Below, piece after piece: positions 25,081 through 33,290 of a stretch of DNA of 55,547 bases. The translations under genes were made by a program, and so were the position numbers. Location of the stretch: assembly GCA_023387815.1 (NCBI GenBank), contig JAEWHK010000024.1:1-55547 (forward strand). The letters are read 5' to 3'. The notes below the pieces were generated by a model. That model ran no database searches. It was given only the letters and a program-made list of their open reading frames with translations, and was not told where the DNA came from. Within the stretch, counting starts at the first letter, position 1; every line of letters starts with the position of its first letter. The stretch comes from Pseudomonadota bacterium. Its GTDB lineage: Bacteria; Pseudomonadota; Gammaproteobacteria; Burkholderiales; Burkholderiaceae_B.

Positions 25081-25626
25081 ATGCACATCAAAAATCAGCA
25101 GGACTTCTGGTCAGGCATTATGTTCATTGTGATTGGCGTCGGCTTTGCCATTTTCGCCAGTTCCTATGACATGGGTACGCCTGCCCGTATGGGTCCGGGT
25201 TATTTTCCATTCTGGCTGGGCGTTTGTCTGGCTCTTCTCGGCGCCGTGGTTTTCATGACGTCCCTGCGGGGCGAGCCCCAGGAAGACACAGATGTCGGCC
25301 GTTTCGACTGGGATATTCTATTTCTGATCATCGGTTCCATTGCCGTTTTCGCCTTGATGCTTGATCATCTGGGACTGTATATCTCCGTTCCATTGCTGAT
25401 TATCTTCAGCAGCCTGGCAAGTCACGAATTCAGCATAAAAATCGCGATTTTCAACGCCATTTTCCTGACGCTGTTCACCTGGCTCGCATTCATCAAGGGA
25501 CTCGGTCTGATTTTCCCCATGCTGCCAGTGCCTTTCGGCGAATGGTCTCTGCTTGCCCAGATCTTCGTCCCCCTGTCACTCATTATTGCGGTAGTGACCC
25601 TGGCGCGTCGTATTAAAGGAAAATAA
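25081..25626 (+). CDS. TTT transporter small membrane subunit TctB
   Basis: Small membrane subunit, 181 residues. It has about four to five hydrophobic segments (residues 12-28, 43-60, 80-100, 104-125, and a C-terminal one from about 155). The family motif GPGYFPFWLGVCLALLG is near residues 38-54. It ends two bases before the tctA start, so the two are cotranslated. Confidence 0.88.
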   Translation: MHIKNQQDFWSGIMFIVIGVGFAIFASSYDMGTPARMGPGYFPFWLGVCLALLGAVVFMTSLRGEPQEDTDVGRFDWDILFLIIGSIAVFALMLDHLGLYISVPLLIIFSSLASHEFSIKIAIFNAIFLTLFTWLAFIKGLGLIFPMLPVPFGEWSLLAQIFVPLSLIIAVVTLARRIKGK

Positions 25627-25628
25627 TT

Positions 25629-27134
25629 ATGGAAATTTTTGAACACTTGGCGCTGGGGTTTTCTGTCGCGTTTACGCCCGAAAACCTGTTGTACGCGCTG
25701 CTCGGATGTATTCTTGGAACCCTGATTGGCGTGCTGCCTGGTATCGGCCCTGTCCCTACCATCGCGATGCTGCTGCCACTGACCTATGTTCTGCCGCCTG
25801 TTGCCGGTCTGATCATGCTTGCCGGTATTTACTACGGCTCCCAGTACGGCGGCTCAACCACGGCCATTCTTGTGGCTTTACCGGGGGAGACCTCGGCGGT
25901 GGTGACGGTGCTCGATGGGCACCAGATGGCCAAGAACGGACGAGCGGGGGCGGCACTTGCCATCGCCGCGCTGGGCTCTTTCTTCGCTGGCTGCTTTGCC
26001 ACCGTTCTGCTTGCCGCCTTCGCGCCTCCCCTGGCTGAAGTGGCCTTCAAGTTTGGTCCGGCCGAGTACTTCTCGTTAATGGTGCTGGGTCTGATTGGCG
26101 CGGTTGTGCTGGCCTCCGGTTCTTTGCCCAAAGCCATTTGTATGATTCTGCTGGGTCTGCTGCTGGGTATGGTGGGTACAGACGTGAACTCAGGTGTGGC
26201 CCGTTACGACTTTGGTATTCCTGAATTGCAGGATGGTATCGACTTTGCCGTGGTTGCCATGGGCGTTTTCGGTCTGGCCGAAATCATGACCAATCTGGCA
26301 CAGAAAGAGAACCGTGTTGATATTACCGACAAGATCGGCAGTCTGTACCCCAACAAGGAAGAATTCAGACAGGCAGCACCCGCTTCTGTGCGTGGTACGT
26401 TGCTGGGTTCTGCCCTTGGCATTCTGCCTGGCGGCGGTGCCGTGCTGTCTTCCTTTGCCTCCTATACACTGGAGAAAAAGCTGTCCAAAAATCCGGAACG
26501 CTTTGGTAAAGGTCATCCGGCCGGCCTGGCGGGTCCTGAATCAGCCAATAACGCGGCTGCCCAGACATCGTTCATTCCCCTGCTGACACTGGGTATCCCC
26601 GGTAACGCGGTGACTGCGCTGATGGTGGGTGCCATGACGATTCACAATATTCAGCCTGGTCCTCAGGTCATGAGCAGCAACCCTGATCTGTTCTGGGGTC
26701 TGATCGTGTCCATGTGGATTGGTAACCTGATGCTGGTGATTCTGAACCTGCCGCTGATTGGCCTGTGGGTCAAACTGCTCAAAGTACCATACCGTGTTCT
26801 GTTCCCTGCCATTGTGCTGTTCTGCTCTGTCGGCGTGTACTCTCTGAACTACAATGTGTTCGACATCTATGTGATGGCCGTATTCGGTATTATCGGGTAC
26901 GTCTGGAGCAAGCTGAAATGTGAAGGTGCACCGTTGCTGCTGGGTCTGGTTCTTGGCCCGATGATGGAAGAAAACTTCCGTCGTGCGCTGCTGCTGTCAC
27001 GCGGTGATTTCACGACCTTCGTGACTCGCCCCCTCTCCCTGTCACTGCTTGTGGTGGCAGCGATTCTGGTGGTGATTGTAGCGATCCCATCCATCCGTAA
27101 GAAACGTGAGGAAACCTTCGTCGAAGAAGACTAA
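25629..27134 (+). CDS. TTT transporter large permease TctA
   Basis: Large permease of the second TTT system, 501 residues. The signature loops GTLIGVLPGIGPVPTIAML (about 32-50) and LGILPGGGAVLSSFASYTLEK (mid-protein) are both present. About twelve hydrophobic segments are visible. It is last in the operon and followed by a strong terminator. Confidence 0.92.
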   Translation: MEIFEHLALGFSVAFTPENLLYALLGCILGTLIGVLPGIGPVPTIAMLLPLTYVLPPVAGLIMLAGIYYGSQYGGSTTAILVALPGETSAVVTVLDGHQMAKNGRAGAALAIAALGSFFAGCFATVLLAAFAPPLAEVAFKFGPAEYFSLMVLGLIGAVVLASGSLPKAICMILLGLLLGMVGTDVNSGVARYDFGIPELQDGIDFAVVAMGVFGLAEIMTNLAQKENRVDITDKIGSLYPNKEEFRQAAPASVRGTLLGSALGILPGGGAVLSSFASYTLEKKLSKNPERFGKGHPAGLAGPESANNAAAQTSFIPLLTLGIPGNAVTALMVGAMTIHNIQPGPQVMSSNPDLFWGLIVSMWIGNLMLVILNLPLIGLWVKLLKVPYRVLFPAIVLFCSVGVYSLNYNVFDIYVMAVFGIIGYVWSKLKCEGAPLLLGLVLGPMMEENFRRALLLSRGDFTTFVTRPLSLSLLVVAAILVVIVAIPSIRKKREETFVEED

Positions 27135-27154
27135 TCCCGCGTTCTGAAAAGAAC

Positions 27155-27212
27155 ATCCCCGCCCGGATCCGTTGTGAACAATAACAGGGTCTGATAAGGC
27201 GGGGATTTTTTT
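27155..27212 (+). terminator. Terminator of the second TTT operon
   Basis: Perfect 9-bp stem ATCCCCGCC (27155-27163) / GGCGGGGAT (27198-27206), followed by seven T residues. The 34-nt loop is longer than usual. Confidence 0.8.
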
Positions 27213-27246
27213 CGTCTTTAAACTAGGCGGGTGTGGAAAACTTCAG

Positions 27247-27275
27247 TTGCCACAAAAACCCAAAATGGGTATGAT
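27247..27275 (+). promoter_or_regulatory. Promoter of the nucleotidyltransferase/HEPN pair
   Basis: TTGCCA (27247-27252) and TATGAT (27270-27275) are separated by exactly 17 bp and resemble sigma-70 boxes. The predicted transcript start is about 27282, only a few bases before the ATG at 27286, so the message may be nearly leaderless. Confidence 0.6.
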
Positions 27276-27293
27276 AATACCCAATATGGGTAT
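27258..27293. promoter_or_regulatory. Tandem operator palindromes, 21 bp apart
   Basis: Two palindromes share the arms ACCCA / TGGGT: ACCCA-AAA-TGGGT (27258-27270) and ATACCCA-ATA-TGGGTAT (27277-27293). Their centres are 21 bp apart, two helical turns. The first lies between the -35 and -10 boxes and the second covers the likely transcript and translation start. This is the layout expected for autorepression by the downstream winged-helix protein. Confidence 0.7.
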
Positions 27294-27900
27294 ATTTAAC
27301 ATTACTGCCTCTTCGCGGAGCTTGTCCGACGCCCTTTTTCCCGGTACCAAACAACGAGTACTGGGAATACTCTATGGTCAGCCGGATCGCAGCTTTTACG
27401 CGAATGAAGTAATCAGCCTGGCCGACAGTGGTTCAGGCGCGGTGCAGCGTGAGCTGGCAACGCTCAGCAACAGTGGCCTGGTGACGGTCAGAGCGGTAGG
27501 GAACCAGAAGCACTATCAGGCAAACGCAGAATCACCTATCTTTGATGAGCTACGCTCTATCATCCAGAAAACAGTAGGTTTAGCTGACCCATTGCGCGCA
27601 GCGCTTGAACCCTTATCTGCCCGAATCACCGCCGCTTTTGTCTATGGTTCCGTGGCCAAGAAAACGGATACTGCCAGCAGCGACATCGATTTGATGGTGG
27701 TGAGTGACGAAATTAGCTATGGTGAACTTTTCACTGCTCTGGAAGAAGTAAGCACTGTACTCGGGCGCCCGGTTAATCCTACGATTCTGTCGACAGATGA
27801 GTTTCGCAGGCGCATTGCAGAGAAGGATTCATTCCTGAATCGCGTTATGGATCAACCCAAGATCTGGATTCTAGGAGAAGACTGTGACCTCAGCGTTTGA
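27286..27900 (+). CDS. Winged-helix / minimal nucleotidyltransferase (MNT) protein
   Basis: A two-domain protein of 204 residues. An N-terminal winged helix-turn-helix (about 12-85) is followed by a minimal nucleotidyltransferase domain (about 108-200). The latter has the core YGSVAKKTD and SSDIDLMVV: G121-S122 and D133/D135 are the expected nucleotide and metal residues. In HEPN-MNT pairs such an enzyme can modify and silence the HEPN partner. Here the HTH also predicts DNA binding. Frames open back to a TTG at 27247, but those codons lie in the promoter/operator, so ATG 27286 is preferred. It overlaps the next gene by 17 bp. Confidence 0.8.
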   Translation: MGIFNITASSRSLSDALFPGTKQRVLGILYGQPDRSFYANEVISLADSGSGAVQRELATLSNSGLVTVRAVGNQKHYQANAESPIFDELRSIIQKTVGLADPLRAALEPLSARITAAFVYGSVAKKTDTASSDIDLMVVSDEISYGELFTALEEVSTVLGRPVNPTILSTDEFRRRIAEKDSFLNRVMDQPKIWILGEDCDLSV

Positions 27901-28306
27901 GAACCTGAGCGGCCCTGGCAAACCGCTACGGGCTGAGCCGCCAGACAAGCGAGAGTTTGAAGGACTGATTCGCTCGGGACATGCGCGGCTGAGTGATGCT
28001 CTGAATACAACGCTATCGATCGAAAGTCGCTTCGATCTGGCATATAACGCCGCACACGCATTCTGTCTGGCTGCGTTACGTTGGCATGGCTATCGCTCCA
28101 GCAACCGATATGTCGTGTTCCAACTATTGCCACACACACTTAACCTCGGCCCGGCAGTCTGGCGCGTTCTCGACATGTGTCACAACATCCGCAACATGGG
28201 AGAGTACGAGGGCGACTTGAGAGTCGATAATCGTATCGTCACGGATCTGACTATCGCCTGCCAGACCGTTGCCGAACGCGTTGATGCTTTACCGCCTTTG
28301 AAGTAG
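27884..28306 (+). CDS. HEPN-like domain protein, partner of the MNT protein
   Basis: A small helical protein of 140 residues, started by GTG at 27884 with AGGAG six bases upstream. It lies inside the end of the MNT gene, so the two are coupled. The helix RFDLAYNAAHAFCLAALRW (49-67) and later CHNIRNMGEYEG (99-110) fit a HEPN fold. The RNase motif of HEPN toxins is R-x4-H; here R103 is followed at +5 by Tyr108 instead of His, so RNase activity is doubtful. It could be an inactive toxin, a tyrosine target of the MNT enzyme, or a regulatory partner. Assignment rests on pattern and context. Confidence 0.65.
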   Translation: MTSAFENLSGPGKPLRAEPPDKREFEGLIRSGHARLSDALNTTLSIESRFDLAYNAAHAFCLAALRWHGYRSSNRYVVFQLLPHTLNLGPAVWRVLDMCHNIRNMGEYEGDLRVDNRIVTDLTIACQTVAERVDALPPLK

Positions 28307-28342
28307 CCGCGCACGCGCAGAGGCGTGGCGGCCTAAGCGACT

Positions 28343-29089
28343 TTACAGGGACCAGCCGCCGTCGATGATCTGGGCGGTGCCGGTGGTGTAGACGGACTCA
28401 TCAGAGGCCAGGTAAAGCGCCAGGAACGCGATCTCTTCCGGACGCCCCACGCGGCCGATAGGCTGACGAGCCACGAAGTTGGCACGCATTTCCTCTTCAG
28501 ACGTTCCGTATTTTTTGGCCTGACCCGCGATGCGGTCTTTCAGCGAAGGCGACTCGACGGTGCCCGGGCAGATGGCATTGCAACGAATACCCTGGCCGAC
28601 GAAATCGGCAGCGATTGCCTTGGTCAGGCCTATAACGGCCGCCTTGGTTGTGCCGTATACGAATCGGTTTGCCACGCCTTTGACACTGGATGCGGCAGAC
28701 GCCATATTGATGATGGAGCCGCCCTTTTTCTCCAGCATGCCTGGCAGAAAGGCACGGATCATGTGATACATGGACGTGACGTTCAGATCAAAGGAAAAGT
28801 CCCAGTCCTTTTGTTCGCAGCCCAGGATATTGCCGTCGTGGACATAGCCGGCGCAATTGAACAGCACATCCACGGCGCCAATTTCTTTTTGCAGTGAAGC
28901 GATCTGTTCTGCACTAGTGACGTCCAGCTTGCGGGTCTCGCAGCCCTTGAGTTCTGCCAGAAGCTCTTCATTGATATCTGTTGCGTAGACCTTTGCGCCT
29001 TCGCTGGCAAATAGTTCGGCGGTTGCCTTGCCGATGCCTTGCCCCGCCGCTGTAATCAGTACCGTTTTTCCTGCCAGACGCTGTCCCAT
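28343..29089 (-). CDS. SDR oxidoreductase, 2-keto-3-deoxy-L-fuconate dehydrogenase type
   Basis: NAD-dependent short-chain dehydrogenase of 248 residues. The Rossmann motif is TAAGQGIGKA (about 12-21), the NAG-equivalent is FNCAGY, and the catalytic set is S-Y-x3-K with Y in FVYGTTKAA. Sequence blocks such as AASSVKGVANRFVYG and CNAICPGTVESPSL closely match enzymes that oxidise 2-keto-3-deoxy-L-fuconate or -rhamnonate to the 2,4-diketo acid. The start at 29089 has AAGGAGG six bases upstream; the longer frame does not. It is convergent with the HEPN gene and divergent from the IclR gene. Its likely next enzyme, the FAH-family hydrolase, is 18 kb away. Confidence 0.88.
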   Translation of the reverse strand: MGQRLAGKTVLITAAGQGIGKATAELFASEGAKVYATDINEELLAELKGCETRKLDVTSAEQIASLQKEIGAVDVLFNCAGYVHDGNILGCEQKDWDFSFDLNVTSMYHMIRAFLPGMLEKKGGSIINMASAASSVKGVANRFVYGTTKAAVIGLTKAIAADFVGQGIRCNAICPGTVESPSLKDRIAGQAKKYGTSEEEMRANFVARQPIGRVGRPEEIAFLALYLASDESVYTTGTAQIIDGGWSL

Positions 29090-29263
29090 GAGGATCCTCC
29101 TTGCGTTTTCATTAATAAAAATTGTTTTGATATATAAACCCATGAATATTACCGGAATTGGCCACGGGCTTCAATGATGAGAGTATGCGGGCTTTCCCCC
29201 GGATGTCGAAAAAGAAAAATCCCTTATACTGACCCTCACTTTCATCAGTAAAAACAGACGTTC

Positions 29264-30094
29264 ATGACTGGAAACAAGGGTCTTCCTTCCATATCTCGTT
29301 CTTCCGAATCTCGGGCTTCTGAGTCCCGTCCAGCCGAATCGCGCTATTCCGCGCCGGCACTGGAAAAGGGTATGGCAATTCTGGAAGTGCTCAGCGAAAG
29401 CACCCAGGGGATGACAATGAACGAGCTGGGCGGACGACTGGGCCGCTCGGTCAGCGAGATTTTTCGCATGGTGATCGTGCTGGAGAAACTGGGCTATATC
29501 GCCGCCGATGCCAGCGATCGCTATTCACTGACCTTACGTCTGTTTCACCTGGCACACCGACAATATCCTGTGCGTCAGCTGACCACGTGTGCCCTGCCCC
29601 TTCTGGAAGCGCTGGCAGTGCAAAGCCAGCAGTCCTGTCATCTGAGCATCTACAGACAGGGGCGTCTGGTCATTATCGCGCAGGTCGACAGCCCCGCCCG
29701 TTGGACACTCAGTCTGAAACTGGGTACAGAAATGGGGCTGACCGATACTTCTTCAGGACAGGTCCTGCTCGCGTTCTGCGAAGAAGAGGAACGCTTGCGG
29801 ATGCTGCAGTCGCATATTCCCACTGATGGCGAACTGGCGCTGTCCGAAGAACAGTTGCGGCGCCAGCTGAGCAAAGTTCGCAAGGATGGCTGCTCGGTCA
29901 TGAAGAGTCGCCAGATTCAGGGCGTGACCAATATTGCCGCGCCGGTACGCAATCAGCATGGGCAGGTCGTGGCGGCCGTTAATGTGCCGCATATCGCGCG
30001 CATTGATGCGTTGCACACACCCTCTGTGGCGCAGGTGCGGCCCATGCTGCTGGAAACCGCAGAGCAGATTTCTCGCAAGCTAGGGATGGAATAA
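29264..30094 (+). CDS. IclR-family transcriptional regulator
   Basis: DNA-binding regulator of 276 residues. A low-complexity start with repeated SES-R units (residues about 8-24) precedes a winged helix (about 27-90, MTMNELGGRLGRSVSEIFRMV) and a C-terminal effector domain (about 95-270). It is divergent from the SDR gene (174-bp gap) and 318 bp upstream of a Bug receptor gene, so it probably controls one or both. IclR effectors are usually small acids from the controlled pathway. The start codon has only a weak ribosome site. Confidence 0.88.
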   Translation: MTGNKGLPSISRSSESRASESRPAESRYSAPALEKGMAILEVLSESTQGMTMNELGGRLGRSVSEIFRMVIVLEKLGYIAADASDRYSLTLRLFHLAHRQYPVRQLTTCALPLLEALAVQSQQSCHLSIYRQGRLVIIAQVDSPARWTLSLKLGTEMGLTDTSSGQVLLAFCEEEERLRMLQSHIPTDGELALSEEQLRRQLSKVRKDGCSVMKSRQIQGVTNIAAPVRNQHGQVVAAVNVPHIARIDALHTPSVAQVRPMLLETAEQISRKLGME

Positions 30095-30412
30095 TGCGTC
30101 AGGAGGCACGGGAACGTGTGGCGCCAGTGTCCACTGCCTGAGCTCACAAGACCGGATACACGGATGGCGCGCCGGACTTCGGGCAGACAACGTCATGGGC
30201 ATGCAGACGTATCCGGGTAATCACGGGTATCAGGGCGGAAAACGCTGTCTTTCGAAATCACGCATAGGCAAGGCTCCGATTTTGCGACATACTATCTTGT
30301 CCGACATCTGTGCTGACACCCTATAACTGCGTAATCCGCAACAACAGCCCTGCGCCCCATAGACAGACTGCTGTCTTTCCGGGACTGCCTATACCAACAA
30401 AGGAGACATTCC
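30095..30412. other. Intergenic region, no gene seen
   Basis: These 318 bp separate the IclR gene and the orphan receptor gene. I find no coding frame with family features, no strong hairpin and no clear promoter boxes, although AAAGGAG just before 30413 is a good ribosome site for the receptor. Confidence 0.5.
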
Positions 30413-31390
30413 ATGAAAATATCCCCCTTGCGCCTGACTGCCGCCATGGCCCTGATTGCATCGCCTGCACTTGTCTGGGCTGCCGATTTCCCGGATCATC
30501 CCGTTTCCCTCGTCGTTCCGTTTGCTGCGGGAGGACCCACCGACGTGGTTGCCCGCTCGCTGGCCAATGAGATGGGCAAGGTCCTGAAACAGCCTGTGGT
30601 TGTGGAAAACAAAACAGGTGCAGGTGGCACGCTGGCTGCAGCCTATGTGGCGTCTTCCAAGCCTGATGGGTATACGGTGCTGATTCACCATACCGGTATG
30701 TCTACCGCCCCCGCACTGTACAGCAAGCTGCGCTACGATCCGCTGAAAAGCTTCGAATATATTGGCGAAGTGGTGGACGTACCTATGACTCTGATGGCAC
30801 GTTCAGATTTTGAACCGAACAACTTCAAGGAGTTTGTGGATTACGCGAAGGCCAATGGCGACAAGATCAATCTGGCCAATGCCGGACCAGGCGCGGTCTC
30901 ACAGCTTTGCGGATCCCTGTTGCAACAGGCGCTGGGTGTGAAATTCACGACCGTTCCGTTCCAGGGTACCGGTCCTGCCATGACGGCGCTGCTGGGCAAG
31001 CAGGTAGATGTGCTGTGCGATCAGACCACACAGACGCTGCCGCATATTCAGGCAAAGGACCTGAAATTCTACGGCGTGACAACCGCCGAGAGGATCAAGC
31101 AGCTGCCTGACGCGCCTACACTGGCGGAACAAGGCCTGAAGGACTTTGAAGTGAAGGTCTGGCACGGTCTGTACACTGCAAAAGGCACACCCAAAGCCGC
31201 GACAGATAAACTGAACGAAGCCCTGAAAACAGCGTTGAAATCCCCCGCCTTTGTGGACCGCATGGAAAAACTGGGCGCACAGGTGGTGAGCGAAGATCGC
31301 CAGACACCGGACTCGCTGCAGAAATGGCTGAATGAAGAAGTGGCCAAATGGGGCCCGATTCTGAAGGCAGAAAATATCAGCGTCAACTGA
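30413..31390 (+). CDS. Orphan Bug-family periplasmic receptor
   Basis: Periplasmic TctC-type receptor of 325 residues. Signal peptide MKISPLRLTAAMALIASPAL is cleaved near VWA. The ligand loop VPFAAGGPTDVVAR and ASSKPDGYTV are present. It has no TctA/TctB partner beside it; a strong terminator follows. In Bordetella relatives many such orphans share a permease elsewhere or act as sensors. Position next to IclR and the sugar-acid SDR suggests a ligand in the same pathway, which is inference. Confidence 0.88.
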   Translation: MKISPLRLTAAMALIASPALVWAADFPDHPVSLVVPFAAGGPTDVVARSLANEMGKVLKQPVVVENKTGAGGTLAAAYVASSKPDGYTVLIHHTGMSTAPALYSKLRYDPLKSFEYIGEVVDVPMTLMARSDFEPNNFKEFVDYAKANGDKINLANAGPGAVSQLCGSLLQQALGVKFTTVPFQGTGPAMTALLGKQVDVLCDQTTQTLPHIQAKDLKFYGVTTAERIKQLPDAPTLAEQGLKDFEVKVWHGLYTAKGTPKAATDKLNEALKTALKSPAFVDRMEKLGAQVVSEDRQTPDSLQKWLNEEVAKWGPILKAENISVN

Positions 31391-31404
31391 TCACAGAAGG
31401 CCTG

Positions 31405-31433
31405 CGCACGATTACAGAAGAATCGTGCGTTTT
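31405..31433 (+). terminator. Terminator after the orphan receptor
   Basis: Perfect 9-bp stem CGCACGATT / AATCGTGCG with a 7-nt loop, followed by TTTT, starts 15 nt after the stop. Confidence 0.85.
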
Positions 31434-31437
31434 CTGA

Positions 31438-31505
31438 TGGCTATCTCATCTGTAATAAAACATCTGAAATACCTAAAGATGTGATTATTGCGAACGAGAT
31501 AGCCA
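31438..31505. repeat. 68-bp long imperfect palindrome between convergent genes
   Basis: Nested inverted arms occur in order: TGGCTATCTC (31438-31447) with GAGATAGCCA (31496-31505); AATAA with TTATT; ACATCT (31460-31465) with AGATGT (31477-31482). The terminal loop is 11 nt. The structure sits between the receptor terminator and the stop of the convergent epimerase gene. It has no T-tract, so it is not a standard terminator. It could be an mRNA-end structure or a small dispersed element. Confidence 0.6.
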
Positions 31506-31513
31506 GAAATGGG

Positions 31514-32431
31514 TTATTCGCTGAATGCCACGTCAAATGTCATGACAGATGTCAGTGACTGGCCGGGTTCCAGTTGCTGGCCACCAACCTCCATGGGTCC
31601 ATATTGCGTGTTCAGATTGAACGCGTCCGAGGTATTGCTTACCGGCTCCGCACAGAACCAGGGCTTGCCGGGCGGGCTATAGACCACCAGGAAGTCCAGC
31701 GGTTGCGTGGCCGTCATGCGCAGCGTACGCCGCTCGTCGGGCCAGTGAATGTCCGCCACATGATTCCATTCCGTAAACGGGTGATCAAACACGTGGCGAT
31801 CAATGGTAATGCCCTCGCGAAGGGCCGGAGCGTCAGGATGGTCTTCCAGACTTAGCGGCATCACTTCCTCATCACTGATCCAGGCCTTACCCACCGTGGC
31901 GGTGAGTGTGGTATTTGGATGACGAACGAAATACGGGTGGTGTCCGATCCCCAGTGGCATGACACGATGCCCGGTGTTGGTGACTGTCAGGTGCACCTGC
32001 AGGCGTAGTTCTTCCAGGACGAAGCGCTGTTCGGCCACAAACGGATAGGGCCAGGCATCTTCTGCATGCACATACCGCAGCACAAGCTCGCTCTCCTGCT
32101 GAGATTCAACAGACCAGGGTTTGTTGCGGGCCATGCCATGGATACTGTGCGGCGATTCCGGCTTCGCGGAAGGATACGTGACCCGCTGGCCTTCAAATTC
32201 AAAGGTTCCATTGCGCAGACGCCCAAACCAGGGCACCAGCGGAAAACTGGACATCTCTGACACCAGTCCGGCATCGATGGCGTCCTGAGGCGCCTCGCGC
32301 AGCCAGGAGCAGACCACGTCGCCAATGCGATGATGGTAAGCGGCAATGGCCCCGCCGATATGCGGCGCCACAACGAGTTCGGCCTCACCGGCACGCAAGG
32401 TAATCAGCGTTGAATCTTTCTTGTCTTGCAT
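31514..32431 (-). CDS. Aldose 1-epimerase (galactose mutarotase family)
   Basis: Interconverts alpha and beta anomers of an aldose, 305 residues. The family His residues appear in SPHSIHGMARNKPW (about 91-104) and GIGHHPYFVRHP (about 161-172), with the catalytic Glu expected in the C-terminal FCAEPVSN. It is the last gene of the minus-strand block and would feed the correct anomer to an aldose dehydrogenase. The exact sugar is unknown. Confidence 0.88.
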   Translation of the reverse strand: MQDKKDSTLITLRAGEAELVVAPHIGGAIAAYHHRIGDVVCSWLREAPQDAIDAGLVSEMSSFPLVPWFGRLRNGTFEFEGQRVTYPSAKPESPHSIHGMARNKPWSVESQQESELVLRYVHAEDAWPYPFVAEQRFVLEELRLQVHLTVTNTGHRVMPLGIGHHPYFVRHPNTTLTATVGKAWISDEEVMPLSLEDHPDAPALREGITIDRHVFDHPFTEWNHVADIHWPDERRTLRMTATQPLDFLVVYSPPGKPWFCAEPVSNTSDAFNLNTQYGPMEVGGQQLEPGQSLTSVMTFDVAFSE

Positions 32432-32459
32432 CAGTCAATCCTCTGTTTGCGATGACGTC

Positions 32460-33290
32460 TCAGGCAGCCACGTGACTCCCGGCATGACGCCCGGCCTCAT
32501 CAGCCTGCGCACGGTAGCGCTGCAGCCAGCCCAGTCCCTGACGGGTTCCGTGCGCCGGATGATATTCACAACCTATCCAGCCATCGTAACCCAGTGCCTC
32601 AAGCTGGGCAAACAGGTAGGGATAATGGAGCTCACCGCTATCGGGTTCATGCCTGTCGGGCGCACCTGCAATTTGCATATGCCCAACCAGCCCGGCACCG
32701 ACGGATTCGCGAATATGACGACTGACATCGCCTTCCGCGCGCTGGCAATGGTACACGTCCATTTGTATGCGAATGTTCGCCAGATTCAGCTTTGCCACCA
32801 CTTCCCGGGCCTGGGCCTGACTCGACAGGAAATAACCCGGCATGTCTATTGGATTAATGGGTTCGATCATCAGATCCAGACCGGCTCCCTGCAGCAGATC
32901 CGCGGCCTTCGCTATCGTATCCAGATATTGTTCGCCGGCTGCCTGACGGCCCGCAGGGTCTTTCACGATACCGGCCATGACGTGAATGCGCGGCACGCCC
33001 AGAATCAGGGCGTAATCAATGGCTTTTTTGACGCCATCCAGACACTCGGTCTGACGGCCCGGCAGGCACGCCAGGCCTTTTTCCCCGGCCTGAACAATGC
33101 CAGGAGGCGCGTTGATCAGAACCTGCTGCAGATCATGATCGTGCAGGCGCTGGCGAATCTGGTCGGCGTCTTCGTCATAGGGAAACAGGCATTCCACGCC
33201 CTTGAAGCCGTCTTTGGCCGCTTCCCCGTATCGATCCAGAAACGGCACCTCGGTGTAAAGCAGCGAGAGGTTTGCAGCAAACTTCAGCAT
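32460..33290 (-). CDS. Hydroxypyruvate isomerase family protein (Hyi/OtnI)
   Basis: TIM-barrel isomerase of 276 residues, related to hydroxypyruvate isomerase and 2-oxo-tetronate isomerase. Blocks FAANLSLLYTEVPFLDRY at the start, and MIEPINPIDMPGYF and GCEYHPAHGTRQGLGW later, hold the metal and base residues (Glu and His). Its ATG overlaps the stop of the upstream dehydrogenase (TAATG). It may handle hydroxypyruvate or tartronate-type intermediates formed from glycolaldehyde or glycolate. Which of the two activities applies cannot be decided here. Confidence 0.85.
   Translation of the reverse strand: MLKFAANLSLLYTEVPFLDRYGEAAKDGFKGVECLFPYDEDADQIRQRLHDHDLQQVLINAPPGIVQAGEKGLACLPGRQTECLDGVKKAIDYALILGVPRIHVMAGIVKDPAGRQAAGEQYLDTIAKAADLLQGAGLDLMIEPINPIDMPGYFLSSQAQAREVVAKLNLANIRIQMDVYHCQRAEGDVSRHIRESVGAGLVGHMQIAGAPDRHEPDSGELHYPYLFAQLEALGYDGWIGCEYHPAHGTRQGLGWLQRYRAQADEAGRHAGSHVAA

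Noticed and set aside
27258..27293. Possible CRISPR-like or tandem repeat
   Set aside because: Only two short palindromic units are present and they fit promoter operators, not spacer-separated repeats.
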